DNA of 64,000 nucleotides from Thauera sp. (GTDB lineage: Bacteria; Pseudomonadota; Gammaproteobacteria; Burkholderiales; Rhodocyclaceae), in assembly GCA_024235615.1 (NCBI GenBank), contig JACKMB010000004.1, positions 248,001-312,000 of the forward strand, written 5' to 3'. A model generated the notes under the pieces. It had not been told where the DNA came from. It saw only the letters and a list, made by a program, of their open reading frames with translations, and did not search any database. A program made the position numbers and the translations under genes. Below are positions 8,739 through 19,621 of this stretch, piece by piece; the first letter of the stretch is position 1; each line of letters begins with the position of its first letter.

Positions 8739-10055
8739 GTGATTCGCCGCCCGCTCAGCTACCTCGCCCTCGTCATCGCCCTGCCGCTGGGGACGCTGAT
8801 GGTCCTCGCGGCACTGGCTGCCGCCTACCGCGGCAGCGACGCCGCGCTCGCCCTGCTGGCGGTCGGGCTGGTCGGCTGGGCGATCATGCTGGTGCGCAAC
8901 CTGCGCCAGCTCGTCACCTGGGCGCGGCAGCCCGTGGGCACTCCGGTGCCGCAGGCCGAGGGCTTGTGGGGGCGCGTCTTCGCCGAGGTCGGCGACCGCC
9001 TGCAGCGCGAGTGCGAGGTCAAGGAACGCCTGTCGGCCGAGCTCGGCCGCTTCCAGCAGGCCGCGCTGGCCATGCCCGACGGGGTGATCTACCTGGCCGA
9101 GGACGACGCCATCGAGTGGATGAATCCGATGGCGGAGCAGCACTTCGACCTCGACCGCCGCAAGGACCTGCGCATGGCGCTGTCCGGCCTGGTGCGCCAG
9201 CCCGAGTTCGTCCGCTACCTCGCCGCGCACGAGTATGCCGAGCCGCTGGTGATGCGCTCGCTGCGCCGGCGCGAGCGCAGCCTGCAGGTGCAGGTGATCG
9301 CCTTCGCCGGCAACCGGCGCCTGGTGCTGTCGCGCGACGTCTCGCAGCTCGAGCGCCTGGAGACGATGCGGCGCGACTTCGTCTCCAACGTTTCGCACGA
9401 GCTGCGCACGCCGCTGACCGTGGTTGGCGGCTTCCTCGAGACCCTGATCGACGGCATCGATGATTTCACGCGCGACGAGGTGGTGCAGTACCTGGGGCTC
9501 GCCAGCGAGCAGTCCTCGCGCATGCAGCGGCTGATCGAGGAGCTGCTGACCTTGTCCGCGCTCGAGACCGGAGCGCCTGCGCCGGCAGAGGAGCGGGTGG
9601 ATGTCCAGGCGCTGGTGCGCGACGTGGTGCGCGACTGCGAGCTGCTGTCCGCCGGGCGTCACGAAGTGCGCCTGGTGCTCGAGGGCGGCGGCGAGCTCCT
9701 CGGCAGCCACAAGGAGTTGCGCAGCGCCTTTTCCAACCTTGCAAGCAACGCGGTGCGCTACACCCCGGCCGGTGGCCACATCGAGATCGGCTGGCGCGCC
9801 GGTGGGGGCGGTGGCGAGTTCTGGGTGGCGGACGACGGCATCGGCATCGATGCGGTGCACATCCCGCGCCTGACGGAACGCTTCTACCGGGTGGATCGCG
9901 GGCGCTCGCGCGAGACCGGCGGCACGGGGCTCGGCCTGGCGATCGTCAAGCACGTCACCACCCGCCACCACGGCGAGCTCGTGATCGAGAGCGAGCCGGG
10001 GCGGGGCAGCCGTTTCACGCTGCGCTTCCCGCCGGCGCGGGTCAGGCCGGGCTGA
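8739..10055 (+). CDS. phoR: Phosphate regulon sensor histidine kinase PhoR
   Basis: 438 residues. Two N-terminal membrane segments (about 7-30 and 34-52) have almost no periplasmic loop, as in PhoR. A PAS-like region follows (about 100-200). The dimerisation domain has the H-box SNVSHELRTPL with phospho-accepting H220, and the catalytic domain has N-box, G1 (DDGIGID) and G2 (GGTGLGLAIVKH) motifs. It starts with GTG at 8739, 21 bases after phoB. The 3' end overlaps the convergent PilZ-like gene by 14 bases. PhoR phosphorylates PhoB when phosphate is scarce; the sensing partner PstSCAB-PhoU is not nearby. Confidence 0.92.
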   Translation: MIRRPLSYLALVIALPLGTLMVLAALAAAYRGSDAALALLAVGLVGWAIMLVRNLRQLVTWARQPVGTPVPQAEGLWGRVFAEVGDRLQRECEVKERLSAELGRFQQAALAMPDGVIYLAEDDAIEWMNPMAEQHFDLDRRKDLRMALSGLVRQPEFVRYLAAHEYAEPLVMRSLRRRERSLQVQVIAFAGNRRLVLSRDVSQLERLETMRRDFVSNVSHELRTPLTVVGGFLETLIDGIDDFTRDEVVQYLGLASEQSSRMQRLIEELLTLSALETGAPAPAEERVDVQALVRDVVRDCELLSAGRHEVRLVLEGGGELLGSHKELRSAFSNLASNAVRYTPAGGHIEIGWRAGGGGGEFWVADDGIGIDAVHIPRLTERFYRVDRGRSRETGGTGLGLAIVKHVTTRHHGELVIESEPGRGSRFTLRFPPARVRPG

Positions 10056-11661
10056 ACTCCTGCTCGACAGGCTCGAAGCTGCACTGGTCGAAGTTGGCGC
10101 CGCGCATCGACACCTTGAGCAGGCGCACCTGTCGGCGCTCCTGCCCGTCCTGAACGTCGAGGATGCGGTCCTTCTTGAACCAGGCGGGCGGCAGGACCAG
10201 CGTGCCGGCGGTCTTGAGTGCGGGCGAGGGCGGCAGCATGAACGCCTGGTGGAAGGGTTCGCGGGAGCCGTTGCGCGCGATCGTACGCCGCACGCCGACC
10301 ACCCGTGGCACTCCCGGCAGCACGTTGATGCCGACTTCGAGCGTGCCGTCGTTGCGGTACATCAGCCAGCTCAGGTCGGCGATCAGCAGCTGATCGGCGT
10401 CGGGTGGGCGGATACCGACGAGCTGATGATGGTCCAGGCGTGGGCCGTCACCGCTGCGGCGCAGGCGGAAGCCGCCCACCGACTGGTCCATGAGCTCCCA
10501 GCGCTCGCACTCCATGCCCAGGTCCGCCGCCTGCGCTTCGCGCCGCCGGCTTTCCGAGGTGCTGCCATCCACGGTGGCCACCCGTTCGCCGAAGGTGAGC
10601 AGGGACATGTCGTCGCGGAAAGCGCGCGGTCGCTGCTCGGTGACCGGCTGCTGGAAGAGTTCGCCCTTGATCGCGTAGCCGATCGCGAGCCAGTCGCCGG
10701 TAAAGTCGATCACACCGGATTTCCGCCGGCGCGGGAAGCGCCGTCCGGAGGCAGCCAGGCCCCAGGGCCGGTACAGCGACAGCAGCAGGCGCGCGCTCGA
10801 GCTGGCCGAGCAATCGTTGCCGAGCCCGAGCGAGGCGGGCGTGACGCCGCGCTTGAACTGCGCCATCACTGCCTGGATCTGGGTGGCGAGCCCGCTGCCG
10901 TCGAAGCGCAGCACGGAGGGCGTGTGTGCGAGCAGCCCGAGTGGACGCAGGCCGCTGTCGCCGTCGGTGTCGATGCCGTAGGTGCTGGGCTTGTGGCCTT
11001 CGATGTCTGCATCGAGCGCGCAGTAGGGCGCGAAGCGCTGCGCCCAGCGCACGACCCAGTTCAGTTCGCGCTCGCCGCGGCCATAGGGATTGGCGAGCTC
11101 GACGAGCAGGGTGCCGATGTAGGCCTCCTGCGCACTCTGCGCCCGCCAGACCTCGTTGAGCGGATCGGTCACGCGCACCTGCGCCAGGCCGTTGCGCACG
11201 GCGTCGTCGTAGGCGACATGCACCGCATGCCAGAGGCCTGGCGGCAGCTCGAGGTGGGCACGGTAGTACTCCACCAGCACGAGCCCTTCGTAGAATACCC
11301 TGCGCTGCGCGAGCAGCGCGCGCTGGTCCTCGAGCGTGCCTTCGCGGGCGTCGGAGTCGGCGATGCGCGCGTACGAGCGCGCCACCGCCTTCCACAGCGA
11401 GACCACGCGCTCGAGCGCACCTCCCTCCTGGCGGCGTGCCGCAGGCTGGGGGTGGATCGCATAGGCGTGCGCCATCTCGCCCTGCACGAAGGCGAGGGTC
11501 TCGCGTGCGGCCTCCAGCACCTCGAGGTGCTGGTTGGGTGCCGGCGAGGCGTCGAGCAGGCCGTTGACGATGCGGACCAGGCTCGCGTGCGTGGCGCGGA
11601 AGTCCGTCGGGTGCAGCTTCTGCAGCAGGGCTAGGCAGACCGCGGGCTGGCTGTAGTCCAT
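10042..11661 (-). CDS. Conserved protein with a degenerate PilZ-like region
   Basis: 539 residues, no signal peptide or membrane segment seen. The N-terminal 330 residues are helical and unlike any family I can name. The stretch around 410-450 holds MDQSVGGF, which fits the D/N-x-S-x-x-G half of the PilZ cyclic-di-GMP motif, but a convincing upstream RxxxR is not evident. Proteins of this length and pattern are widespread in betaproteobacteria and are sometimes annotated as PilZ-containing. It is the last gene of the minus-strand gatCAB unit, 12 bases after the HIT gene, and overlaps phoR tail to tail. Function unknown. Confidence 0.65.
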   Translation of the reverse strand: MDYSQPAVCLALLQKLHPTDFRATHASLVRIVNGLLDASPAPNQHLEVLEAARETLAFVQGEMAHAYAIHPQPAARRQEGGALERVVSLWKAVARSYARIADSDAREGTLEDQRALLAQRRVFYEGLVLVEYYRAHLELPPGLWHAVHVAYDDAVRNGLAQVRVTDPLNEVWRAQSAQEAYIGTLLVELANPYGRGERELNWVVRWAQRFAPYCALDADIEGHKPSTYGIDTDGDSGLRPLGLLAHTPSVLRFDGSGLATQIQAVMAQFKRGVTPASLGLGNDCSASSSARLLLSLYRPWGLAASGRRFPRRRKSGVIDFTGDWLAIGYAIKGELFQQPVTEQRPRAFRDDMSLLTFGERVATVDGSTSESRRREAQAADLGMECERWELMDQSVGGFRLRRSGDGPRLDHHQLVGIRPPDADQLLIADLSWLMYRNDGTLEVGINVLPGVPRVVGVRRTIARNGSREPFHQAFMLPPSPALKTAGTLVLPPAWFKKDRILDVQDGQERRQVRLLKVSMRGANFDQCSFEPVEQEFSPA

Positions 11662-11673
11662 GGGGGAGGGTCC

Positions 11674-12093
11674 TCAGTCCGGTCCGCCGGGGTACAGCGC
11701 GCCGTCGATCGCGCGTGCGAGGGCGACCGCGTCGGCCGCCGGGTGGGCCACGCCTTCGCGTTGCGCGACGCCCCACACCGACTCGGGGAAGTGGCGGTCG
11801 TCGCGGTAGCGCGGGATCACGTGCCAGTGCAGGTGCGGCACCATGTTGCCGAAGCTGGCGAGGTTGATCTTGTCGGGGTTCAGCAGGCTGCGCAGCGCTG
11901 CCTCGGTGGCCATCACCACGTCGAGCAGGTGGCGGCGGTCTGCGGGCGAGAGGTCGGTCATCTCGGCTACGTGCTCGCCCCATACCACCCGGCAGAAGCC
12001 CGGATGGGCGGCGTCATCCACGCGGATCACGCGGCAGCGCTCGTCCTCCCACAGGGTGAGTTCGGACGGCAGGGCGCACAGGGGACAGTCCAT
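11674..12093 (-). CDS. HIT-family nucleotide hydrolase/transferase
   Basis: 139 residues with the histidine-triad motif HLHWHVIPR near the C-terminal third, whose central His is the nucleophile for AMP transfer. An N-terminal CPLC pair may bind zinc, as in some bacterial HIT proteins. HIT proteins hydrolyse AMP-linked substrates such as aminoacyl-adenylates, and the position just downstream of gatCAB on the same strand makes a link to aminoacylation plausible but unproven. The frame is open upstream to 12327, but ATG 12093 (MDCPLC) gives the family length and N-terminus. Confidence 0.88.
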   Translation of the reverse strand: MDCPLCALPSELTLWEDERCRVIRVDDAAHPGFCRVVWGEHVAEMTDLSPADRRHLLDVVMATEAALRSLLNPDKINLASFGNMVPHLHWHVIPRYRDDRHFPESVWGVAQREGVAHPAADAVALARAIDGALYPGGPD

Positions 12094-12169
12094 GAGGGTT
12101 TCTCGGTCGGCTGCAGAGGGGCTACGGATTTTGAATCTAGGCGCGGCGGTGCTGGCGGGCGAGGAACTG

Positions 12170-13003
12170 TTACGCACTCCCGACCTTGTCGCTGCCTCGA
12201 CGCGGGTAATCCTGCGCCATGGTGGCGGTTTCACCAAGCGCGACCGGCTCTCCATCGCGGAAAGCGAGCAGGTTGCCCGGCGGGATCTGCGTCCAGAGTT
12301 CGTTGTCGGTGAGCGGCGTGGTGGCAATCACCGCGACGCGGTCCTGCGGACCGGTGAGGCGGCGGAAATCCACCGTGAGGTCCTCGTCGGCGAGGTGGGC
12401 CTCGGCGAAGGGCGCACGCCGGACGATGTAGCACAGCCGCGACGAGCAGTGCGCGAACAGCCAGTCGCCGTCCGAGAGCAGGAAGTTGAATTCGCCGCGG
12501 CTGCCGATCCCGAGCGCGAGCTCGCGCAGCGCGGCGTGCAGTTCCGCCGGCGCCGGCTTGCCCTCCGGAAAGCGCGCAGCCAGCGTGTCGAGGATGTGGC
12601 AGAAGGCGAGCTCCGAGTCGGTGCTGCCGACCGGCAGGAAGCGCCCGGAGAGCGCGGGTGCGAACTCCTTCAGGTTGCCGTTGTGGGCGAAGATCCAGTA
12701 GCGCCCCCACAGCTCGCGCTGGAAGGGGTGGGTGTTCTCGAGCCGGATGTCGCCCTGGGTGGCCTTGCGGATGTGGGCGATGACGTTGAGCGAGCGGATC
12801 GGGTAGCGATTCACCAGCTCCGCCACCGGCGAATGCGCGCTCGGCGCCGGATCGAGGAAGACGCGCACGCCGCGGCCCTCGAAGAAGGCGATCCCCCAGC
12901 CGTCGCGGTGGTGGTCGGTGAGTCCGCCGCGCGCACGGAAGCCCGCGAACGAGAAGCAGATGTCGGTCGGCACGTTGCAGTTCATGCCCAGCAACTGGCA
13001 CAT
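12170..13003 (-). CDS. Class II glutamine amidotransferase, YafJ-like
   Basis: 277 residues. It begins M-C-Q-L-L-G, so Cys2 becomes the N-terminal nucleophile after Met removal. Other class II (Ntn) amidotransferase motifs are HRDGWGIAF, HIRKAT, FAHNGNL and GSTDSE, which form the glutamine pocket. The length and motifs fit the YafJ family, which has the glutaminase domain without a synthetase domain; substrate unknown. It lies 33 bases after gatB on the same strand. No acceptor domain is present, so the ammonia acceptor cannot be named. Confidence 0.88.
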   Translation of the reverse strand: MCQLLGMNCNVPTDICFSFAGFRARGGLTDHHRDGWGIAFFEGRGVRVFLDPAPSAHSPVAELVNRYPIRSLNVIAHIRKATQGDIRLENTHPFQRELWGRYWIFAHNGNLKEFAPALSGRFLPVGSTDSELAFCHILDTLAARFPEGKPAPAELHAALRELALGIGSRGEFNFLLSDGDWLFAHCSSRLCYIVRRAPFAEAHLADEDLTVDFRRLTGPQDRVAVIATTPLTDNELWTQIPPGNLLAFRDGEPVALGETATMAQDYPRRGSDKVGSA

Positions 13004-13036
13004 CGTGGAACCCTCCGTTCGCGGCCCCCGCCCCGC

Positions 13037-14509
13037 TCAGGCGCCGAGCTTCTTCCTCAGCAGCTCATTGACCTGGGCCGGGCTGGCCTTGCCCTTGCTC
13101 GCCTTCATGACCTGGCCGACCAGGGCGTTGAAGGCCTTCTCCTTGCCGGCGCGGAACTCCTCCACCGACTTCTGGTTGGCGGCGAGCACCTCGTCGATCA
13201 TGGCCTCGATCGCGCCGGTGTCCGTCACCTGCTTGAGGCCCTGTCTTTCGATGACTTCGTCGGCCGTCGCCCCCTCGCCGTTCCACAGCGCCTCGAACAC
13301 CTTCTTGCCGATGGCGTTGGAGATCGTATTGTCCGCGATGCGCGCGACCAGCCCGGCGAGCTGTGCGGGCGACACCGGCGACGCGGAGACGTCGAGCTCG
13401 GCCTTGTTGATGCGCGCGGCGAGGTCGCCCATGACCCAGTTGGCGCAGAGTTTGGGCAACTGGGTCGCCAACGACGCACCGGTGGCCGACACCGTGGCCT
13501 GGTAGAAGTCGGCGACCTCTTTCGACGCGGTGAGCGTGGTGGCGTCGTAGGCCGAAAGGCCCCAGGCGTCCATGAAGCGCGCCTTCATCGCACCTGGCAG
13601 TTCAGGCATCTCCGCCTGCACGCGCGCCTTCCACTCGGGCGCGATCATCAGCGGCAGCAGGTCGGGGTCGGGGAAGTAGCGGTAGTCGTGGGCGTCTTCC
13701 TTGCTGCGCATCATGCGCGTCTCGCCGGTGTCGGGGTCGAACAGCACGGTGGCCTGCTGCACGCGGCCGCCGTCCTCGAGGGTGTCGATCTGCCACTGCA
13801 CCTCGTAATCGATCGCCTGCTGCAGGAAGCGGAAGGAGTTGAGGTTCTTGATCTCGCGCCGGGTGCCGAACTCGGCCGCGCCCTTCCTGCGCACCGAGAC
13901 GTTGGCGTCGCAGCGGAAGGAACCCTCCTGCATGTTGCCGTCGCAGATGTCGATCCAGCGCACCAGCGCGTGCAGCGCGCGCGCGTAGGCCACGGCCTCG
14001 GCGGACGAGCGCATGTCGGGCTCGGAGACGATCTCGAGCAGCGGCGTGCCGGCGCGGTTGAGGTCGATGCCGGTCATGCCGTGGAAGTCCTCGTGCAGGC
14101 TCTTGCCCGCGTCTTCCTCGAGGTGGGCGCGGGTCAGGCGCACGGTCTTCTCATACCCCGACTCGCCCTCGCCGACGCGGATCGTGATCGCGCCGCCGAC
14201 CACCACCGGCAGGTCCATCTGGCTGATCTGGTAGCCCTTGGGGAGGTCGGGGTAGAAGTAGTTCTTGCGCGCGAACACGCTCTTCTCGGCCACATGGGCG
14301 CCGATCGCCAGGCCGAAGCGGATGGCGCGCTCGACCGCGCCGCGGTTGAGCACCGGCAGCACGCCGGGGAGCGCGATGTCCACCGCGCTCGCCTGGCGGT
14401 TGGGCTCGGCGCCGAAGGCGGTGCTGGCGCCCGAGAAGATCTTGCTGGCGGTGTTGAGCTGGGCGTGGACCTCCAGCCCGATGACGACTTCCCAATCGGA
14501 TCGGCTCAT
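13037..14509 (-). CDS. gatB: Aspartyl/glutamyl-tRNA amidotransferase subunit B
   Basis: 490 residues. The N-terminal kinase-like cradle domain starts with [13 protein letters not shown], followed by [14 protein letters not shown], and the C-terminal helical and YqeY domain (about 340-490) ends in [10 protein letters not shown]. GatB phosphorylates the misacylated Asp-tRNA(Asn) or Glu-tRNA(Gln) and receives ammonia from GatA. The open frame extends 25 codons upstream, but ATG 14509 (MSRSDWEV) matches the family N-terminus. It is separated from gatA by an unrelated lipoprotein gene. Confidence 0.96.
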   Translation of the reverse strand: MSRSDWEVVIGLEVHAQLNTASKIFSGASTAFGAEPNRQASAVDIALPGVLPVLNRGAVERAIRFGLAIGAHVAEKSVFARKNYFYPDLPKGYQISQMDLPVVVGGAITIRVGEGESGYEKTVRLTRAHLEEDAGKSLHEDFHGMTGIDLNRAGTPLLEIVSEPDMRSSAEAVAYARALHALVRWIDICDGNMQEGSFRCDANVSVRRKGAAEFGTRREIKNLNSFRFLQQAIDYEVQWQIDTLEDGGRVQQATVLFDPDTGETRMMRSKEDAHDYRYFPDPDLLPLMIAPEWKARVQAEMPELPGAMKARFMDAWGLSAYDATTLTASKEVADFYQATVSATGASLATQLPKLCANWVMGDLAARINKAELDVSASPVSPAQLAGLVARIADNTISNAIGKKVFEALWNGEGATADEVIERQGLKQVTDTGAIEAMIDEVLAANQKSVEEFRAGKEKAFNALVGQVMKASKGKASPAQVNELLRKKLGA

Positions 14510-14541
14510 GGTGTGTTCTCGTGTCGCGTGTGGCCGTGCGC

Positions 14542-15087
14542 TCAGTGGCACTGGCCGTTGGTCCGATCGACGATGATCGGCCACAGGTAATCGAAGGCGC
14601 CGCGGCTGCAGCGGCTGGCGCAGTTGGCGAAACCGACGGTGACGTCCTTGCCCTGCTCGAAGATATCCACCGTGCAGCCATCGGGGGCACGCAGCTGCAC
14701 GCTCGGCTTTTCTCGTGTCTGCGTGAATGGGCCGTGGAAGCGGCAGCTGCCGCGGCGCGGGATCTCCACGTCGGCGTTGAAGGTCCTGACCTTGGACTGC
14801 GCCACGTCGAGCGTGATGCGTGTGACGTAGCCGGCCTCGTCACTGAAGCGGCAGTCGGCGCGCACGTCGAGCGGGCGCCAGGGCATCGGGCGCAGGCGCT
14901 TGCCCGCCGAGCTCGGGCTGGCCAGCACCTCGTCGCTGACCGGCGCGTCGGAAGGCGGCAGCATCGGCAGCGTGCAGGCGGACAGCAGCACCGCGGCGGC
15001 GAGCGCGCCGAGGCGGCCGCAGACGCGTCTGCCGAATCGCTCCGGCGCGGCCGCGCAAAGGTGGCGCGTGTGGTTCACGCGGCGCAT
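14542..15087 (-). CDS. Putative lipoprotein of unknown function, between gatA and gatB
   Basis: 181 residues. A hydrophobic segment is followed by a lipobox LLSAC, so the lipidated residue would be C38; the n-region before it is unusually long and basic, and the true start may differ. The mature part has six or more further cysteines (CRFSDE, GSCRF, GCTVD, NCASRC, NGQC), suggesting disulfides in the periplasm. I do not recognise the family. Its start overlaps the gatA stop by 13 bases and its stop is 32 bases before gatB, so it appears to be translated within the gatCAB transcript although it has no evident link to tRNA charging. Confidence 0.75.
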   Translation of the reverse strand: MRRVNHTRHLCAAAPERFGRRVCGRLGALAAAVLLSACTLPMLPPSDAPVSDEVLASPSSAGKRLRPMPWRPLDVRADCRFSDEAGYVTRITLDVAQSKVRTFNADVEIPRRGSCRFHGPFTQTREKPSVQLRAPDGCTVDIFEQGKDVTVGFANCASRCSRGAFDYLWPIIVDRTNGQCH

Positions 15088-16547
15088 GCCGGACGGTGGG
15101 TGTGCCAGTCGGTGGCCTGCTGGAAGCGGTGTGCGGCGTTCAGCAGGCGCGACTCGGCGAAATAGTCACCGATCAGTTGCAGCCCCACTGGCAGGCCGTC
15201 GGCGCCGAAGCCGGCCGGGTGCGACAGGCCGGGCAGGCCGGCGAGGTTCACCGCGATGGTGTAGATGTCGGACAGGTACATCTGCACCGGGTCGTCGGCC
15301 TTCTCGCCGAGCGCCCAGGCGGTGGTCGGCGTGGTCGGGCCGGCGATGAGGTCGCAGTGCTGCAGCGCGGCCTGGAAGTCCTGCGCGATCAGGCGGCGCA
15401 GGCGCTGCGCCTGCAGGTAGTAGGCGTCGTAGTAGCCGTGCGAGAGCACGTAGGTGCCGACCAGGATGCGGCGCTTGACCTCGGCGCCGAAGCCCTCGGC
15501 GCGGCTCTTCGCGTACATGTCGGCGAGGTCGCCGTAGTCGGCGGCGCGGTGGCCGTAGCGCACGCCGTCGAAGCGGGACAGGTTGCTCGAGCACTCGGCT
15601 GGCGCGATTACGTAGTAGGCCGGGATCGCCAGCCTGGCGTTGGGCAGCGAGACCTCGACCGTGGTGGCGCCGAGCGCGCGGTACTGCGCGATCGCGGCGT
15701 CGATGGTGGCGCGCACGTCGTCGGCCATGCCCTCGGCGAAGAACTCGCGCGGCAGGCCGATGGTGAGGCCCTCGAGCGGGCGGGTGGAGGCCGGGCCGGC
15801 GAGCGCGGCGGCGTAGTCCTCGGTCGGGCGCTCCAGGCTGGTGGAGTCGCGCTCGTCGAAGCCGGTCATCGCCGACAGCAGCAGCGCGCAGTCCTCGGCG
15901 CTGGCGCCGAAGGCACCGCCCTGGTCGAGCGAGGAGGCGTAGGCGATCATGCCGTAGCGGCTGACCAGGCCGTAGGTGGGCTTGATGCCGGTAATGCCGC
16001 AATAGGACGCCGGCTGGCGCACCGAGCCGCCGGTGTCGGTGCCGGTGGCGATCGGCGCCAGGCGCGCTGCCACCGCGGCGGCCGAGCCGCCGGACGAGCC
16101 GCCGGGGATGCGCTCCGGGTTCCACGGGTTCTTCACCGCGCCGTAGTACGAGCTCTCGTTCGACGAGCCCATCGCGAACTCGTCCATGTTGGCCTTGCCC
16201 AGGCTCACCGCGCCGGCGGCCTTGAGCAGGCTCACCACGTGGGCATCGTAGGGGCTGACGAAGTTGGCCAGCATCTTCGAGCCGCAGGTGGTCAGCACGC
16301 CTTCGGTGCAGAACACGTCCTTGTGCGCGAGCGGGATGCCGGTGAGCGGCCCGGCGCTGCCGGCGGCGATGCGTTGGTCGGCGGTGTGCGCGGCGGCGAG
16401 CGCGCCCTCGCGGTCGACGGTGATGAAGGCGTTGAGCGCGGGGTTCAGCGCGTCGATGCGGTCGAGGAACAGGCCGGCGAGCTCGACGGCGGAGATCTGG
16501 CGGGCGTCGAGTGCGCGGCGCAGTTCCGGAAGGGAGGCGTTGATCAT
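15075..16547 (-). CDS. gatA: Aspartyl/glutamyl-tRNA amidotransferase subunit A
   Basis: 490 residues of the amidase-signature family. The catalytic triad is K76 (PLAHKD), S151 and S175 (GGSSGGS and DTGGS), three positions before the Staphylococcus aureus numbering I recall. GatA hydrolyses glutamine and channels ammonia to GatB so that Glu-tRNA(Gln) and/or Asp-tRNA(Asn) are amidated. Start at ATG 16547. It lies 85 bases after gatC and overlaps the following lipoprotein gene by 13 bases. Confidence 0.96.
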   Translation of the reverse strand: MINASLPELRRALDARQISAVELAGLFLDRIDALNPALNAFITVDREGALAAAHTADQRIAAGSAGPLTGIPLAHKDVFCTEGVLTTCGSKMLANFVSPYDAHVVSLLKAAGAVSLGKANMDEFAMGSSNESSYYGAVKNPWNPERIPGGSSGGSAAAVAARLAPIATGTDTGGSVRQPASYCGITGIKPTYGLVSRYGMIAYASSLDQGGAFGASAEDCALLLSAMTGFDERDSTSLERPTEDYAAALAGPASTRPLEGLTIGLPREFFAEGMADDVRATIDAAIAQYRALGATTVEVSLPNARLAIPAYYVIAPAECSSNLSRFDGVRYGHRAADYGDLADMYAKSRAEGFGAEVKRRILVGTYVLSHGYYDAYYLQAQRLRRLIAQDFQAALQHCDLIAGPTTPTTAWALGEKADDPVQMYLSDIYTIAVNLAGLPGLSHPAGFGADGLPVGLQLIGDYFAESRLLNAAHRFQQATDWHTHRPACAA

Positions 16548-16632
16548 TTTTCGGTCAGGCAGGTTGACGCCGCGGCACGCGTGCGGTCGATGCGGTCTGG
16601 GGCAGCGACGCGGAGGGAGGCCGCGGAGCGGA

Positions 16633-16920
16633 TCATTCGATGACTTTCGGCACCAGGTAGAGGCCGGCTTCGGTCTGCGGCGCGACTTTCTGGAAGGCCT
16701 CGCGGCGGTCGGCCTCGGTGACGAGGTCGGGGCGCAGGCGGGTGGCGAGCTCCTGCGGATGGCTCATCGGCTCGACGCCGCTGGTGTCGACCGCCTGCAT
16801 CTGCTCGATGAGGCCGAAGATGCCGTTGAGCTTGTCGCGCGTGGCCTCGAGTTCGGACGCGGAGACGGCGATTCGCGCGAGGCGGGCGATGTGCCCGACC
16901 TGGTCATTGGAGAGCGACAT
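16633..16920 (-). CDS. gatC: Aspartyl/glutamyl-tRNA amidotransferase subunit C
   Basis: 95 residues, the family length. It starts with [17 protein letters not shown] and contains the [13 protein letters not shown] and YLVPKVIE stretches typical of GatC, a belt that holds GatA to GatB. It is the first gene of the minus-strand unit and is divergent from mreB across 170 bases. Confidence 0.95.
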   Translation of the reverse strand: MSLSNDQVGHIARLARIAVSASELEATRDKLNGIFGLIEQMQAVDTSGVEPMSHPQELATRLRPDLVTEADRREAFQKVAPQTEAGLYLVPKVIE

Positions 16921-16941
16921 GGCGTAACAAAACCTGCTGAA

Positions 16942-18134
<1,193 letters not shown>

Positions 18135-18205
18135 CGTCCTCCGGCCCCGGCCTGCGTGCCGGGGCGCGTCTTCCCTCCCCACCTGACGGCCCTGGTTCGT
18201 AGCGG

Positions 18206-19084
18206 ATGTCTCTCGTCGGCCATCAGCCCCCTCCCATCTTTCGCCGCGGCCCGGCGCCGCTCGCGCGCCTGTTCGTGTTCGTCGCGCTGTGCCTCGTGCT
18301 GCTCGTGGCCGACCTGCGCTTCCGCTACCTCGAGGTGCTGCGCAACGCGCTGTCGGTGGTCACCTATCCGCTGCAGATGGCGGCGTCGACGCCGGCCGAC
18401 GTGGTGCGCAACGCCACGCGCTACTTCGGCACCCTGGTCGATGTGCAGCTCGAGAACGCCGACCTGCGCCGCCTCCAGCTCGATGCCGGCGAGCGCCTGC
18501 TGCGCTTCGAGCAGCTCGAACAGGAGAACCTGCACCTGCGCGAGCTGCTGCAGATGTCCGAGCGCGTGCAGACGAAGAGCATCGCCGCCGACATCCTCTA
18601 CAACGCGCCCGACCCCTTCGCGCGCAAGGTGATCCTCGACCGCGGCACCCAGCAGGGCGTCGAGGCCGGCCTCGCGGTGGTCGACGCGAACGGCGTGATC
18701 GGGCAGGTCACCCGCGTCCATCCGGTGCAGTCCGAGGTCACCCTGCTCACCGACCGCAACCAGTCCATCCCGGTCAGCGTGGTGCGCAACGGCGTGCGCG
18801 GCGTGCTCTACGGCGTCGGCCGCGGCATGCTCGAGATGCGCCACGTGCTCGCCGAGGTGGACATCCAGCCCGGCGATCGCCTCGTCACCTCCGGCCTCGA
18901 CGGCATCTTCGTGCCCGGGCTGCCGGTGGCGACGGTGACCCGGGTCGATCGCGACCAGGACGCGTTCGCACGCATCGAGTGCGAGCCGCTGGCGGCGATC
19001 GAGCGCAGCGTGCAGGTGCTCGTGATCGGGCGTGCCGCGTATCCGCCGCCCCCGCCGCCGCCCGAACCCGCGGGGGAACGCTGA
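18206..19084 (+). CDS. mreC: Rod shape-determining protein MreC
   Basis: 292 residues. A short cytoplasmic start is followed by one membrane helix (about 20-38), a coiled coil rich in Leu/Glu (about 70-115), and the periplasmic beta domain with ILYNAPDPFARKVILDRG, GVIGQVTRV and VTSGLDGIFVPGLPVATV. MreC links MreB to PBP2 and activates it. It ends in a Pro-rich tail. Start ATG 18206, 71 bases after mreB. Confidence 0.95.
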   Translation: MSLVGHQPPPIFRRGPAPLARLFVFVALCLVLLVADLRFRYLEVLRNALSVVTYPLQMAASTPADVVRNATRYFGTLVDVQLENADLRRLQLDAGERLLRFEQLEQENLHLRELLQMSERVQTKSIAADILYNAPDPFARKVILDRGTQQGVEAGLAVVDANGVIGQVTRVHPVQSEVTLLTDRNQSIPVSVVRNGVRGVLYGVGRGMLEMRHVLAEVDIQPGDRLVTSGLDGIFVPGLPVATVTRVDRDQDAFARIECEPLAAIERSVQVLVIGRAAYPPPPPPPEPAGER

Positions 19085-19087
19085 ACC

Positions 19088-19609
19088 ATGCACCCGACCA
19101 ACCGTTCCAGCCGCATCCTGCAGCCGGTCAAGCTCTGGTTCGTCTACCTGAGCCTGTTCGTGGCGCTCGGCCTGGAGTACATCCCCACCGGACGCACGCC
19201 CGGCCTGCCCGACTGGGTGGCGCTGGTGCTGGCCTTCTGGTGCGTGCGCGAGCCGCTCGCGATCGGCATGGGCGCGGGCTTTGCCTTCGGCCTGCTGATG
19301 GACGTCGGCCTCGGCGCGGCGATGGGCCAGCATGCGCTCGCCTACGTCGTGCTCGCCTACCTGGCCAACGCGCTCGCCCGCCGCGTGCTGTGGTTCCCCG
19401 CCTGGCAGCAGGCCCTGCACGTGCTGCCGCTGCTGCTGCTCGCGCAGGCGATCATGGTGCTGGTGCGCCTGCTGGCCGGGGCGGAGTTCCCGGGCTGGTC
19501 GTATTTCCTGTCTAGCCTGGGCAGCGCGCTGCTGTGGGCGCCGCTCTCCTTCCTGCTCCTGCTGCCGCAGTACCAGCCGGACGAGCGCGATGACAACCGC
19601 CCGATCTGA
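19088..19609 (+). CDS. mreD: Rod shape-determining protein MreD
   Basis: 173 residues, almost entirely membrane-embedded with five or so helices and the GFAFGLLMDVGLG segment typical of MreD. It is an integral membrane partner of MreC in the elongasome. It starts three bases after the mreC stop and precedes mrdA by 12 bases. Confidence 0.93.
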   Translation: MHPTNRSSRILQPVKLWFVYLSLFVALGLEYIPTGRTPGLPDWVALVLAFWCVREPLAIGMGAGFAFGLLMDVGLGAAMGQHALAYVVLAYLANALARRVLWFPAWQQALHVLPLLLLAQAIMVLVRLLAGAEFPGWSYFLSSLGSALLWAPLSFLLLLPQYQPDERDDNRPI

Positions 19610-19621
19610 GGCGCGCGGGCG

